Position numbers and translations under genes: made by a program | NCBI GenBank assembly: GCA_023419315.1 | Contig: JAEZYE010000034.1 | Span: 1-64,000 of the forward strand | Direction of reading: 5' to 3' | Source: Pseudomonadota bacterium | GTDB lineage: Bacteria; Pseudomonadota; Gammaproteobacteria; Xanthomonadales; Xanthomonadaceae | Length of the DNA stretch: 64,000 nt | The notes under the pieces: model-generated | What the model saw: the letters and a program-made list of their open reading frames with translations, nothing else | Database searches by the model: none | What the model was told of the DNA's origin: nothing | In this document: piece by piece, positions 8,395 through 19,554 of the stretch | How the letters are laid out: every line of letters starts with the position of its first letter | Position numbering within the stretch: position 1 is the first letter of the stretch

Positions 8395-10244
8395 CAGCCG
8401 GCTCCCAGCATCCGCGCGACCTGATAGGTGATCAGCGAAGCAATGTACGCCAGCGCGAACAGATAGAAGGCGGCATAACCCATCTGTTTCCACGAGTTGG
8501 TTTCGCGCTTGATGGTCGCCAGCGTCGACAGGCACATCGGCGCGTAGATGTACCAGACCAGCAGCGACAGCGCGGTCGCCAGCGTCCAACCATCGCTGAT
8601 GATCGGTTCCAGCGCGCGCGCGGCGGCTTCATCGTCGGCCGCCGACAACGCGTACACCGTCGCCAGCGACGAGACCGCGACTTCGCGCGCAGCCAGGCCG
8701 GGAATCAGCGCAATGCAGATCTGCCAGTTGAAACCCAGCGGCGCGAAGAACGCCGCCATCGCATGGCCGATGCGGCCGGCGAAGCTGTAGTCGATGGCCG
8801 GCCCCACCGCATCGGGCGGCGCGGCGGGGAACGACAGCAGCACCCACAGCAGCACGGTCATCGCCAGGATGATGCCGCCGACGCGCTTGAGGAAGATCAC
8901 CGCGCGTTCCCACAGCCCGATCAGCAGATCGCGCGGATGCGGAATGCGGTACGACGGCAGTTCCAGCATCAGCGGATGCTCGCTCTTGTCGCGGCGCCAC
9001 TTCTTCATCACCCACGACACCAGCAATGCGCTGAAGATGCCGGCCGCGTACAGGCCGAACAGCACCAGGCCCTGCTGGTTGAAGATGCCGATCTTCTGTT
9101 GCGGAATGAACGCCGCAATCAGCAGCGCATACACGGGCAGCCGCGCCGAGCACGTCATCAGTGGCGCGACCAGGATCGTCGCCAGGCGATCACGCGGATC
9201 CTGGATCGAACGTGTCGCCATGATGCCCGGAATCGCGCAGGCAAAGCTCGACAGCAACGGGATGAACGAGCGGCCCGACAGGCCCACGGCCGACATCAGC
9301 CGATCCAGCAGGAACGCCGCGCGCGGCAGGTAGCCCGATTCCTCCAGCGCCAGGATGAAAGCGAACAGGATGAGGATCTGCGGCAGGAACACGATCACGC
9401 CACCGACGCCGGCGATGATGCCGTCCACCAGCAGACTGCGCAGCGGCCCGTCCGGCAGCGCGCCCTCGACGAGTCCGCCCACCGCGCCGGTGCCCAGTTC
9501 AATCAGATCCATCAACGGCGTCGCCCAGGCATACACCGCCTGGAAGATCAGGAACATCACCACCAGGAACGTCACGATGCCGAACACCGGCTGCAACAGC
9601 CAGCGATCCAGCGTGTCGTCGATCTGCGCGGTGCGTCGCGGCATGCTGACCGCCAGCGCCAGCAGGCGGCGTGTTTCGGCATGCAGATCCGCATCGACGC
9701 CCAACTGCGTGCGCGGCGCATGCGGCGCTTCGGCCATCTGATCGATCTGCGCCACCAGATCCTTCGCCCCGTTGCGCTTGACGGCGACGGTTTCCACGAC
9801 CGGCACGCCCAGTTCGCGCGACAGCGCGTCCAGATCGATGCGGATGCCTCGGCGTTCGGCGGCGTCCATCATGTTCACCGCCAGAATCATCGGCTTGCCC
9901 AGTTCGCGCACTTCCAGCGCGAAGCGCAGGTGCAATCGCAGGTTGGTCGCATCGACCACGCAGACCAGCACGTCCGGTGCAGCTTCACCGGGCAGGAAGC
10001 CGCGGCAGAAATCACGGGTGATGGCTTCGTCCAGGCTGGCCGCATGCAGGCTGTACGCACCGGGCAGATCCAGCAGCGCATAGCTGCGGCCGGACGCGGA
10101 GTGGAAACGGCCCTCCTTGCGCTCGACGGTGACGCCGGCGTAGTTGGCGACCTTCTGCCGGCTGCCGGTCAACTGGTTGAACAGCGCGGTCTTGCCGCAA
10201 TTCGGATTGCCGACCAGCGCCAGCCGCAGTGTCTGCGCATTCAT
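8394..10244 (-). CDS. feoB: Ferrous iron transport protein B
   Basis: 616 residues, on the short side for FeoB. The G-protein domain shows G1 Gly-Asn-Pro-Asn-Cys-Gly-Lys-Thr (12-19), G3 Asp-Leu-Pro-Gly (59-62) and G4 Asn-Met-Met-Asp (124-127). The polytopic membrane domain contains paired gate-like repeats and ends with several hydrophobic helices. It imports Fe(II) across the inner membrane under GTPase control. Four-base overlap with feoA upstream and one-base overlap with the Cys-tailed gene downstream show tight translational coupling. Confidence 0.95.
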   Translation of the reverse strand: MNAQTLRLALVGNPNCGKTALFNQLTGSRQKVANYAGVTVERKEGRFHSASGRSYALLDLPGAYSLHAASLDEAITRDFCRGFLPGEAAPDVLVCVVDATNLRLHLRFALEVRELGKPMILAVNMMDAAERRGIRIDLDALSRELGVPVVETVAVKRNGAKDLVAQIDQMAEAPHAPRTQLGVDADLHAETRRLLALAVSMPRRTAQIDDTLDRWLLQPVFGIVTFLVVMFLIFQAVYAWATPLMDLIELGTGAVGGLVEGALPDGPLRSLLVDGIIAGVGGVIVFLPQILILFAFILALEESGYLPRAAFLLDRLMSAVGLSGRSFIPLLSSFACAIPGIMATRSIQDPRDRLATILVAPLMTCSARLPVYALLIAAFIPQQKIGIFNQQGLVLFGLYAAGIFSALLVSWVMKKWRRDKSEHPLMLELPSYRIPHPRDLLIGLWERAVIFLKRVGGIILAMTVLLWVLLSFPAAPPDAVGPAIDYSFAGRIGHAMAAFFAPLGFNWQICIALIPGLAAREVAVSSLATVYALSAADDEAAARALEPIISDGWTLATALSLLVWYIYAPMCLSTLATIKRETNSWKQMGYAAFYLFALAYIASLITYQVARMLGAG

Positions 10245-10486
10245 GCGCCGGCTCCATCACGCACGCGGATGCGCGCGGCTTCGCTTCGGCGCAGGGCAAA
10301 ACGGGTGAAGCCGACCTGCACCAGCAACGGTTCCGCGCCGAACGGCCCCTTGGCCACGATCTGGACTTCCTCGCCGTCGACGAAACCCAGTTCGCGCAGG
10401 CGACGCGCAATGTTGTCGTTGGGGACGTGCTCATCGACGGACTCGACGATGGCCGGGGTCCGTGCGGGCAAATCGATCAGCATCAC
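10241..10486 (-). CDS. feoA: Ferrous iron transport protein A
   Basis: 81 residues, a single SH3-like FeoA domain, with the typical Arg-Arg-Leu-x-Glu-Leu-Gly-Phe-Val-Asp-Gly-Glu motif and a C-terminal Ala-Leu-Arg-Arg-Ser-Glu-Ala. It is a cytoplasmic accessory protein for FeoB. It is first in the operon, and a Fur-like box lies 14 bases upstream of the start. Confidence 0.93.
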   Translation of the reverse strand: MMLIDLPARTPAIVESVDEHVPNDNIARRLRELGFVDGEEVQIVAKGPFGAEPLLVQVGFTRFALRRSEAARIRVRDGAGA

Positions 10487-10499
10487 GCGGCGTCTCTCA

Positions 10500-10518
10500 A
10501 ATGCGAACTGTTCTCATT
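10500..10518 (-). promoter_or_regulatory. Fur box upstream of feoA
   Basis: On the minus strand this reads AATGAGAACAGTTCGCATT, an inverted repeat around a central A with one mismatched pair, close to the Fur consensus arms AATGATAAT/ATTATCATT. It lies in the divergent feoA-liuC region, 14 bases from the feoA start, where a bound repressor would block feo transcription. Confidence 0.75.
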
Positions 10519-10594
10519 GTAGCATCGCCGCACTGCACGAATGGGCGCGCGGTGCCAACGGCTATCATCGGCATCTTTCCCCGGGAACACGCAC

Positions 10595-11398
10595 ATGGCG
10601 GAAACCTCCGTCTCCACGGTGCTCGCGAGCCGTTTCAGCGGTGGCGTCCTGCACCTGCAGTTGAATCGCCCCGAACTCCACAACGCCTTCGATGCCGCGC
10701 TGATCGCCGGGTTGACCGAGGCGCTGCAGCAGGCCGGCGACAACGCCAGCGTTCGCGTGGTGGTGCTGGAAGGCGCCGGGGCTTCGTTCTCGGCCGGCGC
10801 GGATCTGAACTGGATGCGTGGCATGGCCGCCGCCAGCGAAGCCGAGAACCGCGAAGACGCGCTCGCGCTGGCACGGCTGATGCGCACGCTCGACGAATTG
10901 CCCAAGCCGACCATCGCCCGCGTGCACGGCGCGGCGTTCGGCGGCGGCGTGGGCCTGATTGCCTGCTGCGACATCGCCATCGGCGTGGCGGATGCGCGCT
11001 TCGGCCTGACCGAAAGCAAGCTGGGATTGCTGCCTGCGGTGATCTCGCCGTACGTCATCGCGGCCATCGGCGCGCGCCAGGCGCGGCGCTGGTTCGCCAC
11101 CGCCGAGATGTTCAGTGCTGAAACGGCGTGCGCGATGGGCCTGCTGCACGAAGTCGTCGCTGCCGCGGAACTCGATGCCGCCGTGCAGCGCCAGACCGAT
11201 CTGCTGCTGAAGGCCGGCCCGCATGCTGCCGCGGGCGCCAAGCGGCTGGTCGCACGCGTGGTCAGCGTGCCGGATCGCGATGCGCTGGACGCCGACAACG
11301 CTGCGCTGATCGCCCGCCTGCGCGTCTCGGAAGAAGGCCAGGAAGGATTGGCTGCATTCCTCGGCAAGCGCGCACCGGCCTGGATTGCAAAGATCTGA
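10595..11398 (+). CDS. liuC: Enoyl-CoA hydratase, probable methylglutaconyl-CoA hydratase
   Basis: 267 residues, crotonase fold. The oxyanion-hole segments are seen as Gly-Ala-Gly-Ala-Ser-Phe-Ser-Ala-Gly-Ala-Asp-Leu and Gly-Ala-Ala-Phe-Gly-Gly-Gly-Val-Gly-Leu. It would hydrate 3-methylglutaconyl-CoA to HMG-CoA, the step between the carboxylase and the lyase. The exact substrate is inferred from liuD and liuE downstream. GGGAACA precedes ATG 10595, and a TATCAT element at 10563-10568 sits at nearly the same distance as the one before liuB. Confidence 0.9.
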   Translation: MAETSVSTVLASRFSGGVLHLQLNRPELHNAFDAALIAGLTEALQQAGDNASVRVVVLEGAGASFSAGADLNWMRGMAAASEAENREDALALARLMRTLDELPKPTIARVHGAAFGGGVGLIACCDIAIGVADARFGLTESKLGLLPAVISPYVIAAIGARQARRWFATAEMFSAETACAMGLLHEVVAAAELDAAVQRQTDLLLKAGPHAAAGAKRLVARVVSVPDRDALDADNAALIARLRVSEEGQEGLAAFLGKRAPAWIAKI

Positions 11399-11441
11399 TC
11401 TCCGCGCGAACGCGCATTCCTTTCCTTCGGAACTCCACGCC

Positions 11442-11834
11442 ATGCTCGACCACATCGGTTTCACCGTCAGTGACTACTCCCGCAGCCGGGCCTTTTACGA
11501 ACGCGTGCTGGCGCCGCTCGGGTATGGACCCGTGATGGAAGTGACCCAGCGCGAAACCGGCCCCGGCGGTTATGAAGGCTGCGGCTTCGGCCCGCCCTCG
11601 AAGCCCCATTTCTGGATCGGCACCGGTACGCAGGCCAGCGGGGGCCTGCATGTCGCGTTCGTCGCCGGGTCGCGTGCCGCCGTCGATGCGTTCTACAACG
11701 AAGCCATCGCCGCGGGCGCACGCGACAACGGTGCGCCGGGTTTGCGGCCGCATTACCACCCTCACTACTACGGCGCGTTCGTCTTCGACCTCGACGGCAA
11801 CAACATCGAAGCCGTCTGCCACGCCCCCGCATGA
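11442..11834 (+). CDS. VOC-family (glyoxalase-like) protein
   Basis: 130 residues, one vicinal-oxygen-chelate module pair. It begins Leu-Asp-His-Ile-Gly-Phe-Thr-Val, where His is a typical metal ligand, and ends with Asp-Leu-Asp-Gly-Asn-Asn-Ile-Glu-Ala-Val, whose Glu is the usual final ligand. It sits between liuC and liuD with 43- and 35-base gaps, so it is likely co-transcribed with the leucine genes. Substrate unknown. Confidence 0.85.
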   Translation: MLDHIGFTVSDYSRSRAFYERVLAPLGYGPVMEVTQRETGPGGYEGCGFGPPSKPHFWIGTGTQASGGLHVAFVAGSRAAVDAFYNEAIAAGARDNGAPGLRPHYHPHYYGAFVFDLDGNNIEAVCHAPA

Positions 11835-11869
11835 CCCATCGCACGCGCTCCACGCACCCGGGCCCGACC

Positions 11870-13857
<1,988 letters not shown>

Positions 13858-13861
<4 letters not shown>

Positions 13862-14481
13862 TCCTGCGCACCTCGCGACTCGTCCTGTGCCTGATGCTGC
13901 CTCTGCTGGGCGCGTGCGTGATGCTGGAACGCGCACCGACCACGCTGTCCTGCGATCCGGATCTGGCCGGCCGCTGGATCCCGCTCGCCAGCGACGATGC
14001 ACGCAACCCGCTCGGCCGCGATGATTACGCGCAGGTCGACGCGCAATGCCGCGTGACGCTGGTCGACGACAAGCACATGAGCGAGCGCCCGAGCTTCACC
14101 GCGCGCGGCTTCCGCGTGGGTGATGCGCGCTACATCGCGCTCAGCCAGGCCGACATGCGCGAACTGTTCAATGACCGCAGTCCGCCCAAACCTTCCGACA
14201 TCCCGGAATCCGCAGTCCTGCCGGTGAAGTACCGGTTCGTCGGCGATGTGATCGAACTGGACCTGGCCGATCTCGAATACGTGCAGGATCTGGTCGCCCG
14301 TGGCGAACTGAAGGCGCTCAAGCTCAATGCACTCGTCGTGCAGGGAGAAGACCAGGCACTGTTGGCGCTGCTCGCCGAGCATCCGGCGATGTTCGACCCG
14401 GAGGCGCCGCTGCCGGGCGGCGTGAGCCCGTCCAGGGATTCGTACCGTTTCCGCCTGCGTCGCACGGGGCCAGCGCCATGA
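13858..14481 (+). CDS. Hypothetical lipoprotein within the liu operon
   Basis: 207 residues. Lipoprotein signal peptide with lipobox Leu-Gly-Ala-Cys (Cys at about 20). The mature part has Cys near Leu-Ser-Cys-Asp-Pro and a mixed alpha/beta composition; I recognise no family. It overlaps liuD and liuE by four bases on each side (ATGA), so it is translated as part of the operon. A periplasm-facing lipoprotein in a cytoplasmic catabolic operon is unexpected. Confidence 0.75.
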
Positions 14482-15371
14482 CCGATTTCGTCCGCATCGT
14501 CGAGGTCGGTCCACGCGACGGCCTGCAGAACGAGAAAGCGATTCTACCGGCGGCGGACAAGATCGCCCTGATCGACCGGCTCTCGGCGACCGGCCTGCGC
14601 ACGATCGAGGCCACCAGTTTCGTCAGCCCGAAATGGGTGCCGCAACTGGCCGACGCCGCCGAAGTCTTCCAGGGCATCACCCGCACGGCGGGCGTGTCCT
14701 ATCCAGTACTGGTGCCGAACGAAACCGGCTACGACCGCGCCCGTGCGGTCGGCGCGCAGGAAGTGGCCGTGTTCACCGCCGCCTCGGAAGCGTTCAACCG
14801 CAAGAACATCAATGCCGGCATCGATGAATCGATCGACCGCTTCCGCCCGGTGCTGGCCCGCGCCGCCGCCGATGGCGTGAAGGTCCGCGGCTATGTCTCC
14901 ACGGCGCTGGGCTGCCCCTACCAGGGCGAAGTGCCGGTGGCCGACGTGGCGCACGTCGCGCGCCGCCTGCACGAACTCGGCTGTTACGAGATTTCCCTCG
15001 GCGATACCATCGGCGTCGGCACTCCCCTCAAGGCCCGCGCGATGCTCCAGGCCGTCGCCAGCGAAATCCCGATGTCCGCGCTTGCCGTGCATTTCCACGA
15101 CACCTACGGCCAAGCGCTGGCGAACCTGCTGGCGTGCCTGGAAGAAGGCGTGCGCGTAGTCGATTCGGCAGTGTCCGGCGCGGGCGGCTGTCCCTACGCC
15201 AAGGGCGCCAGCGGCAATGTCGCCAGCGAGGACGTGGTCTACATGCTGCACGGCATGGGCATCGCCACCGGCGTGGATCTCGAACGCCTGGCCGAGACCG
15301 GCCGCTGGCTGGCGGCCCGCCTCGGACGCGAAACCGGCAGCCGTGTCGGCAAGGCGATGGTCGCCACATGA
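14478..15371 (+). CDS. liuE: Hydroxymethylglutaryl-CoA lyase
   Basis: 297 residues. It cleaves HMG-CoA to acetyl-CoA and acetoacetate, the last step of leucine breakdown. The N-terminal Val-Gly-Pro-Arg-Asp-Gly-Leu-Gln-Asn-Glu, the metal-site His-Phe-His-Asp-Thr-Tyr-Gly and the signature Gly-Ala-Gly-Gly-Cys-Pro-Tyr-Ala with the catalytic Cys are all present. It overlaps the following GGDEF/EAL gene by ATGA. Confidence 0.95.
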   Translation: MTDFVRIVEVGPRDGLQNEKAILPAADKIALIDRLSATGLRTIEATSFVSPKWVPQLADAAEVFQGITRTAGVSYPVLVPNETGYDRARAVGAQEVAVFTAASEAFNRKNINAGIDESIDRFRPVLARAAADGVKVRGYVSTALGCPYQGEVPVADVAHVARRLHELGCYEISLGDTIGVGTPLKARAMLQAVASEIPMSALAVHFHDTYGQALANLLACLEEGVRVVDSAVSGAGGCPYAKGASGNVASEDVVYMLHGMGIATGVDLERLAETGRWLAARLGRETGSRVGKAMVAT

Positions 15372-17965
15372 CGATGCCCGGCGCGCCGGACGCTCCACGA
15401 ACCGTCGACCCGGCGGTGGATGCCGTCGCGCCGGATCTGGACGCCACGCTCGCCGCGTTGCGCGCCACCCTCGCCAATCCGAAACTCGACGCCGAGGCAC
15501 GCGATACGATGGCGCGCGCCTGCGCCGTCATCGAGGCCGCGGTGGCGCGCGCCGAAGCCGAACGCCAGCGCTATCGCAACCTGTTCGACGCCGTGCCCGA
15601 CCCGGTCAGCATCATCGCCGAGGACGGCACCGTGCTGGATCTCAATCGCGCCGGCGTGCACGCCTATCGCCGCGCGCGCGAAGAAATCGTCGGCAACAAC
15701 ATCAACCTGCTCAATCCGGACCTGCCACGCGATCATCTGGTCCCGGTGTGGGAAACACTCAATCGCGGCGAAACCTACGTCATCGAAGTCACCAACATGC
15801 GCGGTGACGGCACGCGGTTTCCGGTCGAAGTCCACTCCGCCAATATCAATTTCGACGGGCGCAAGAGCATCGTCGCCGTCGCCCGCGACATCAGCTCGCG
15901 GCGCGAAGCCGAAATGCGCTACCGCGAACTGATGGAAACGATCGACAAGGGCATCGTGGTGCAGGACCGCGATCTGCGCTTCCTGTATTGCAACGGCGCG
16001 GCGCTGCGCATCTTCGGCATCCGCGAGGACCAGCGCATCACCCAGGAACTCAGTGCCGAGCGCTGGCGCATCGTCGATGGTGACGGCCACGAACTGCGCT
16101 GGGACGAGTTGCCTGCCAGTCGCGCGCTGGCGAACGGCCACATGATCGAAAGCGAACTGATCGGCATGTACCACCGCCAGAACAAGCAGATGATCTGGCT
16201 GACGGTCACCGCGGTGCCGCAGTTCCAGCCGGGCGGCCACCTGCCCGCGCAGGTGACGCTGATCTTCAGCGACGTCACCGAACTCAAGCGCGACAGCGCG
16301 CTGTTCGACCGCGCGCAATCGCTGGCGCACATCGGCGGTTGGGAATGGGACATCGCACGCGATCGCCTGTACCTCACCGACGAAGCGATCCGCATCCTCG
16401 GCGCGGCGACACCGCCGGAGACCCTCGACGGCCTGCTCGGCTGCCTGCGCGAAACCGATCGCGGGCGCATGCGCCTGGCCGTGCAGCGCATCGCCGACGG
16501 CGGCGCCGGCTTCGACCTGGAATTGCAGGGCCGTCGCGAGGACGGCCAGTCATTCTGGATCCGCGTCATCGGCGAGGCCGACCCCGGCGAACCCGCCGCG
16601 TCGCGCGTGACCGGCACCTTGCAGGACATCTCGCAGGACAAGCAGGCCGAGGAAGCCCTGCGCGTGCAGGCACGCACCGACCCGCTGACGTCGCTGATGA
16701 ACCGCGACGCCGTGCTGACCGAGATCGCCGAACGCCTGGCGGATCCCGCAAGCGCGCACGTCGCCGTGCTCTACATCGATCTCGACCGCTTCAAGATGGT
16801 CAATGACGTGCTGGGCCACAACGCCGGCGATGAACTGCTGGTCGAAGCCTCCAACCGCATCCGCAGCGCGGTGGGCGAACACGGCATGATCGCGCGCTTC
16901 GGCGGCGACGAATTTCTCGTCGTCTGCGACGCCAGCCGCGATCCACTGCAACCCGAGCGCCTCGCCGACGCGGTGCTCGCCGCGTTTTCCGACAGCTTCC
17001 GCTTCGACAAGGACGAGTTCTCGATCACCGCGAGCATCGGCATCGCGCGTGCGCCCGCCGATGGCCAGCGCCCGCAACAACTGATCCAGAACGCCGACAT
17101 CGCGATGTACGACAGCAAGCATCGTGCGCGCAACGGCTGGCAGGTGTTTTCGCCGGAACTGGCCCAGCGCCAGCAGGATCGCCTGCAGATCGAAACCCAG
17201 CTGCGCCGCGCGGTCGACAACGAGGAGTTCCGCCTCGTCTACCAGCCGCAGGTCGATTTGCGGCTCGGCCGCATCGTTGCCGCCGAAGCGCTGATCCGCT
17301 GGCAGAACCACCAGCTGGGCGAACTGCGGCCGGATCTCTTCATCAGCCACGCCGAAACCACCGGCGACATCGTGCGCATCGGCAGCTGGGTGCTGCGCGA
17401 AGCATGCCGGCAGGTCGCCGAGTGGCGCGACCAGGGCCTGGGCATCGTGCGCGTGGCGGTGAACGTGTCGTATCGCCAGTTCGTCGGCGACGATCTCGCG
17501 CAGAAGGTGCGCGCCTTGCTCGATGAATTCGACCTGCCCGGCTCCGCGCTGGAACTGGAGTTCACCGAGCGCGTGCTGATCGAAGACGCACCGGCCACGC
17601 TGCGTACCTTCAGCGAGCTCAAGGCGCTGGGCGTGGTGCTGACCATCGACGATTTCGGCGAAGGCTACAGCGCGCTCAACTACCTGCGCCGTCTGCCGAT
17701 CCACGGCCTGAAGCTCAGCCAGTTGTTCACCGAAGGCGTTCCGGGCAATCGTTCCGATGTCGCCGTGTGCCAGGCGGTTTCCGCCATTGCGCGCAGCCTC
17801 GGCCTGGGGCTGGTGGCCGAAGGCGTGGAGTCGGAGGCGCAGCGCCAGTTCCTGCTGCAACTCGGCGTACCGGTCGGCCAGGGCTTCCTGTTCGCACCCG
17901 GCCTGTCGCCGGACGAGTTCGCGCGCCGCCTGGTCGATGCGCCGGTGGAACGCGCCACAGCCTGA
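15368..17965 (+). CDS. PAS-GGDEF-EAL cyclic-di-GMP signalling protein
   Basis: 865 residues, no membrane segment. Three PAS-like regions (about 60-190, 190-310 and 310-430) precede a GGDEF domain with an intact Gly-Gly-Asp-Glu-Phe and an EAL domain with Glu-Ala-Leu, Asn-Val-Ser, Asp-Asp-Phe-Gly-Glu-Gly-Tyr-Ser and Val-Ala-Glu-Gly-Val-Glu. Catalytic residues for both activities appear present. The GGDEF inhibitory Arg-x-x-Asp site is absent. The ATG overlaps the liuE stop, which fixes the start and implies coupling to the leucine operon. The PAS ligand is unknown. Confidence 0.9.
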   Translation: MTMPGAPDAPRTVDPAVDAVAPDLDATLAALRATLANPKLDAEARDTMARACAVIEAAVARAEAERQRYRNLFDAVPDPVSIIAEDGTVLDLNRAGVHAYRRAREEIVGNNINLLNPDLPRDHLVPVWETLNRGETYVIEVTNMRGDGTRFPVEVHSANINFDGRKSIVAVARDISSRREAEMRYRELMETIDKGIVVQDRDLRFLYCNGAALRIFGIREDQRITQELSAERWRIVDGDGHELRWDELPASRALANGHMIESELIGMYHRQNKQMIWLTVTAVPQFQPGGHLPAQVTLIFSDVTELKRDSALFDRAQSLAHIGGWEWDIARDRLYLTDEAIRILGAATPPETLDGLLGCLRETDRGRMRLAVQRIADGGAGFDLELQGRREDGQSFWIRVIGEADPGEPAASRVTGTLQDISQDKQAEEALRVQARTDPLTSLMNRDAVLTEIAERLADPASAHVAVLYIDLDRFKMVNDVLGHNAGDELLVEASNRIRSAVGEHGMIARFGGDEFLVVCDASRDPLQPERLADAVLAAFSDSFRFDKDEFSITASIGIARAPADGQRPQQLIQNADIAMYDSKHRARNGWQVFSPELAQRQQDRLQIETQLRRAVDNEEFRLVYQPQVDLRLGRIVAAEALIRWQNHQLGELRPDLFISHAETTGDIVRIGSWVLREACRQVAEWRDQGLGIVRVAVNVSYRQFVGDDLAQKVRALLDEFDLPGSALELEFTERVLIEDAPATLRTFSELKALGVVLTIDDFGEGYSALNYLRRLPIHGLKLSQLFTEGVPGNRSDVAVCQAVSAIARSLGLGLVAEGVESEAQRQFLLQLGVPVGQGFLFAPGLSPDEFARRLVDAPVERATA

Positions 17966-18047
17966 AGGCCACGCCAGACTTGATCCAGGGCAACGCGGGC
18001 CGCGCCCGCCCGCGTAAAATGCCGGCTTTCCTTCACGGGTTGCGTCC

Positions 18048-18818
18048 ATGCATCTGTCTTCCCTCCGCGCCGTCATCACCGGCGGCGTTTCCGGCCTCGG
18101 TTTCGCCGTGGCCCAGCATCTGGTCAACCAGGGGGGCAAGGTCGCCCTGTTCGACGTCAACGACGAAAAAGGTGCGAGCGCCGTCGCCGCGCTGGGCGAA
18201 GCCAACGCGCGCTACTTCCGTACTGACGTCACCGATGAGGCTGGCGTGGTCGCCAACATCGCTGCCGCGCGCGAGTTCCTCGGCGGGCTCAACGCTGCGA
18301 TCAATTGCGCCGGCATCCTCGGCGCGGGCCGCGTGCTGGGCAAGGAAGCGCCAATGCCGCTGTCAGTGTTCCAGAGCACGGTGATGGTCAATCTGGTCGG
18401 CAGCTTCAACGTCGCCAAGGCCGCCGCCGACGTGATGCAGCACAACGAAGCCGGCGAAGACGGCGAGCGCGGCGTGATCATCAACACCGCCAGCGTGGCC
18501 GCCTACGAAGGCCAGATCGGCCAGGCCGCCTACTCCGCTTCCAAGGGCGGCGTAGTCGGCATGACGCTGCCGATGGCGCGCGAACTGTCGCGTTTCGGCA
18601 TCCGCGTGATGACCATTGCGCCGGGCATCTTCTGGACGCCGATGGTCGATGGCATGCCCGAATCCGTGCAGCAATCGCTGAGCGCATCGATTCCGTTCCC
18701 GTCGCGCCTCGGCAAGCCCGATGAGTTCGCGCAGACCGTCGGCTTCATCCTGCAGACGCCTTACCTCAACGGCGAGACCATCCGCCTGGACGGCGCCGTG
18801 CGGCTCGCGCCCAAGTGA
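18048..18818 (+). CDS. SDR-family, 3-hydroxyacyl-CoA dehydrogenase type II-like
   Basis: 256 residues. Thr-Gly-Gly-Val-Ser-Gly-Leu-Gly binds the cofactor, with Asn-Cys-Ala-Gly, the catalytic Ser in Asn-Thr-Ala-Ser, and Tyr-Ser-Ala-Ser-Lys. The C-terminal Leu-Asn-Gly-Glu-Thr-Ile-Arg-Leu-Asp-Gly and overall layout resemble HSD17B10-type 3-hydroxyacyl-CoA dehydrogenases. That would fit branched-chain acyl-CoA breakdown next to the liu genes. A TAAAAT -10-like box lies at 18015-18020. Confidence 0.85.
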   Translation: MHLSSLRAVITGGVSGLGFAVAQHLVNQGGKVALFDVNDEKGASAVAALGEANARYFRTDVTDEAGVVANIAAAREFLGGLNAAINCAGILGAGRVLGKEAPMPLSVFQSTVMVNLVGSFNVAKAAADVMQHNEAGEDGERGVIINTASVAAYEGQIGQAAYSASKGGVVGMTLPMARELSRFGIRVMTIAPGIFWTPMVDGMPESVQQSLSASIPFPSRLGKPDEFAQTVGFILQTPYLNGETIRLDGAVRLAPK

Positions 18819-18939
18819 CGGAACCGCGCGAATCGTGACGTCAGCGGCGCAGGGGCCATGACCGCATCGCACCGCGAAGGTCCACCGCGCACCGCCTCAC
18901 CGCTTTTTTTCCCATCCCGTTTTTCAGCCCGGACTTCCC

Positions 18940-19506
18940 ATGAAAGCTTTCGAAATCAAGAAAGGCAATGTCGTCGAACACAATGGCGGCGTGTACCAGA
19001 TCCGCGACATCGACCGCAGCTCTCCGCAGGGTCGCGGCGGCAACGTGCGCTTCCGCTTCACGATGTACAGCGTACCGGGCGGCAACAAGCTCGACGCCAG
19101 CTTCGATTCAGACGACAGCCTGACCGAGGTGGAGCTGCTGCGCCGCCAGGCCACGTTTTCGTACAAGGATGGCGAGGCGTTCGTGTTCCTCGATGACGAG
19201 GATTACACGCCATACACGCTGGATGCCGACGTGCTTGGCGACGACGCCGGCTACATCACCGAAGGCCTGAGCGGCTGCTACGTGCAGGTGATCGACGACG
19301 CGCCGGTCGCCCTGCAACTGCCGCAGCACGTGACGCTGGAAGTGGTCGAAACGCCGCCGGAACTGAAGGGCGGCACCGCGACCAAGCGTCCCAAGCCGGC
19401 ACGCCTGAACACCGGCATCGAGATCATGGTTCCGGAGTACATCGCCAATGGCGAGCGCATCCTGGTCAACACCACGACCGGCGAATTCGGCGGCCGCGCG
19501 GACTGA
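18940..19506 (+). CDS. yeiP: Elongation factor P-like protein (EfpL/YeiP)
   Basis: 188 residues, three beta-barrel domains in the EF-P layout. The tip of the domain I loop reads Ser-Pro-Gln-Gly-Arg-Gly-Gly-Asn with Arg at position 32, not the Lys modified by EpmA in canonical EF-P. The central Asp-Tyr-Thr-Pro-Tyr-Thr and C-terminal Gly-Arg-Ala-Asp match YeiP. It relieves ribosome stalling at difficult peptide bonds. The start follows from the conserved N-terminus Met-Lys-Ala-Phe-Glu-Ile-Lys-Lys-Gly. Confidence 0.92.
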   Translation: MKAFEIKKGNVVEHNGGVYQIRDIDRSSPQGRGGNVRFRFTMYSVPGGNKLDASFDSDDSLTEVELLRRQATFSYKDGEAFVFLDDEDYTPYTLDADVLGDDAGYITEGLSGCYVQVIDDAPVALQLPQHVTLEVVETPPELKGGTATKRPKPARLNTGIEIMVPEYIANGERILVNTTTGEFGGRAD

Positions 19507-19554
19507 TCGCGCTGCGACATCGAGCCCGCTGCAAGGGACGCAAGGAAACGCACG

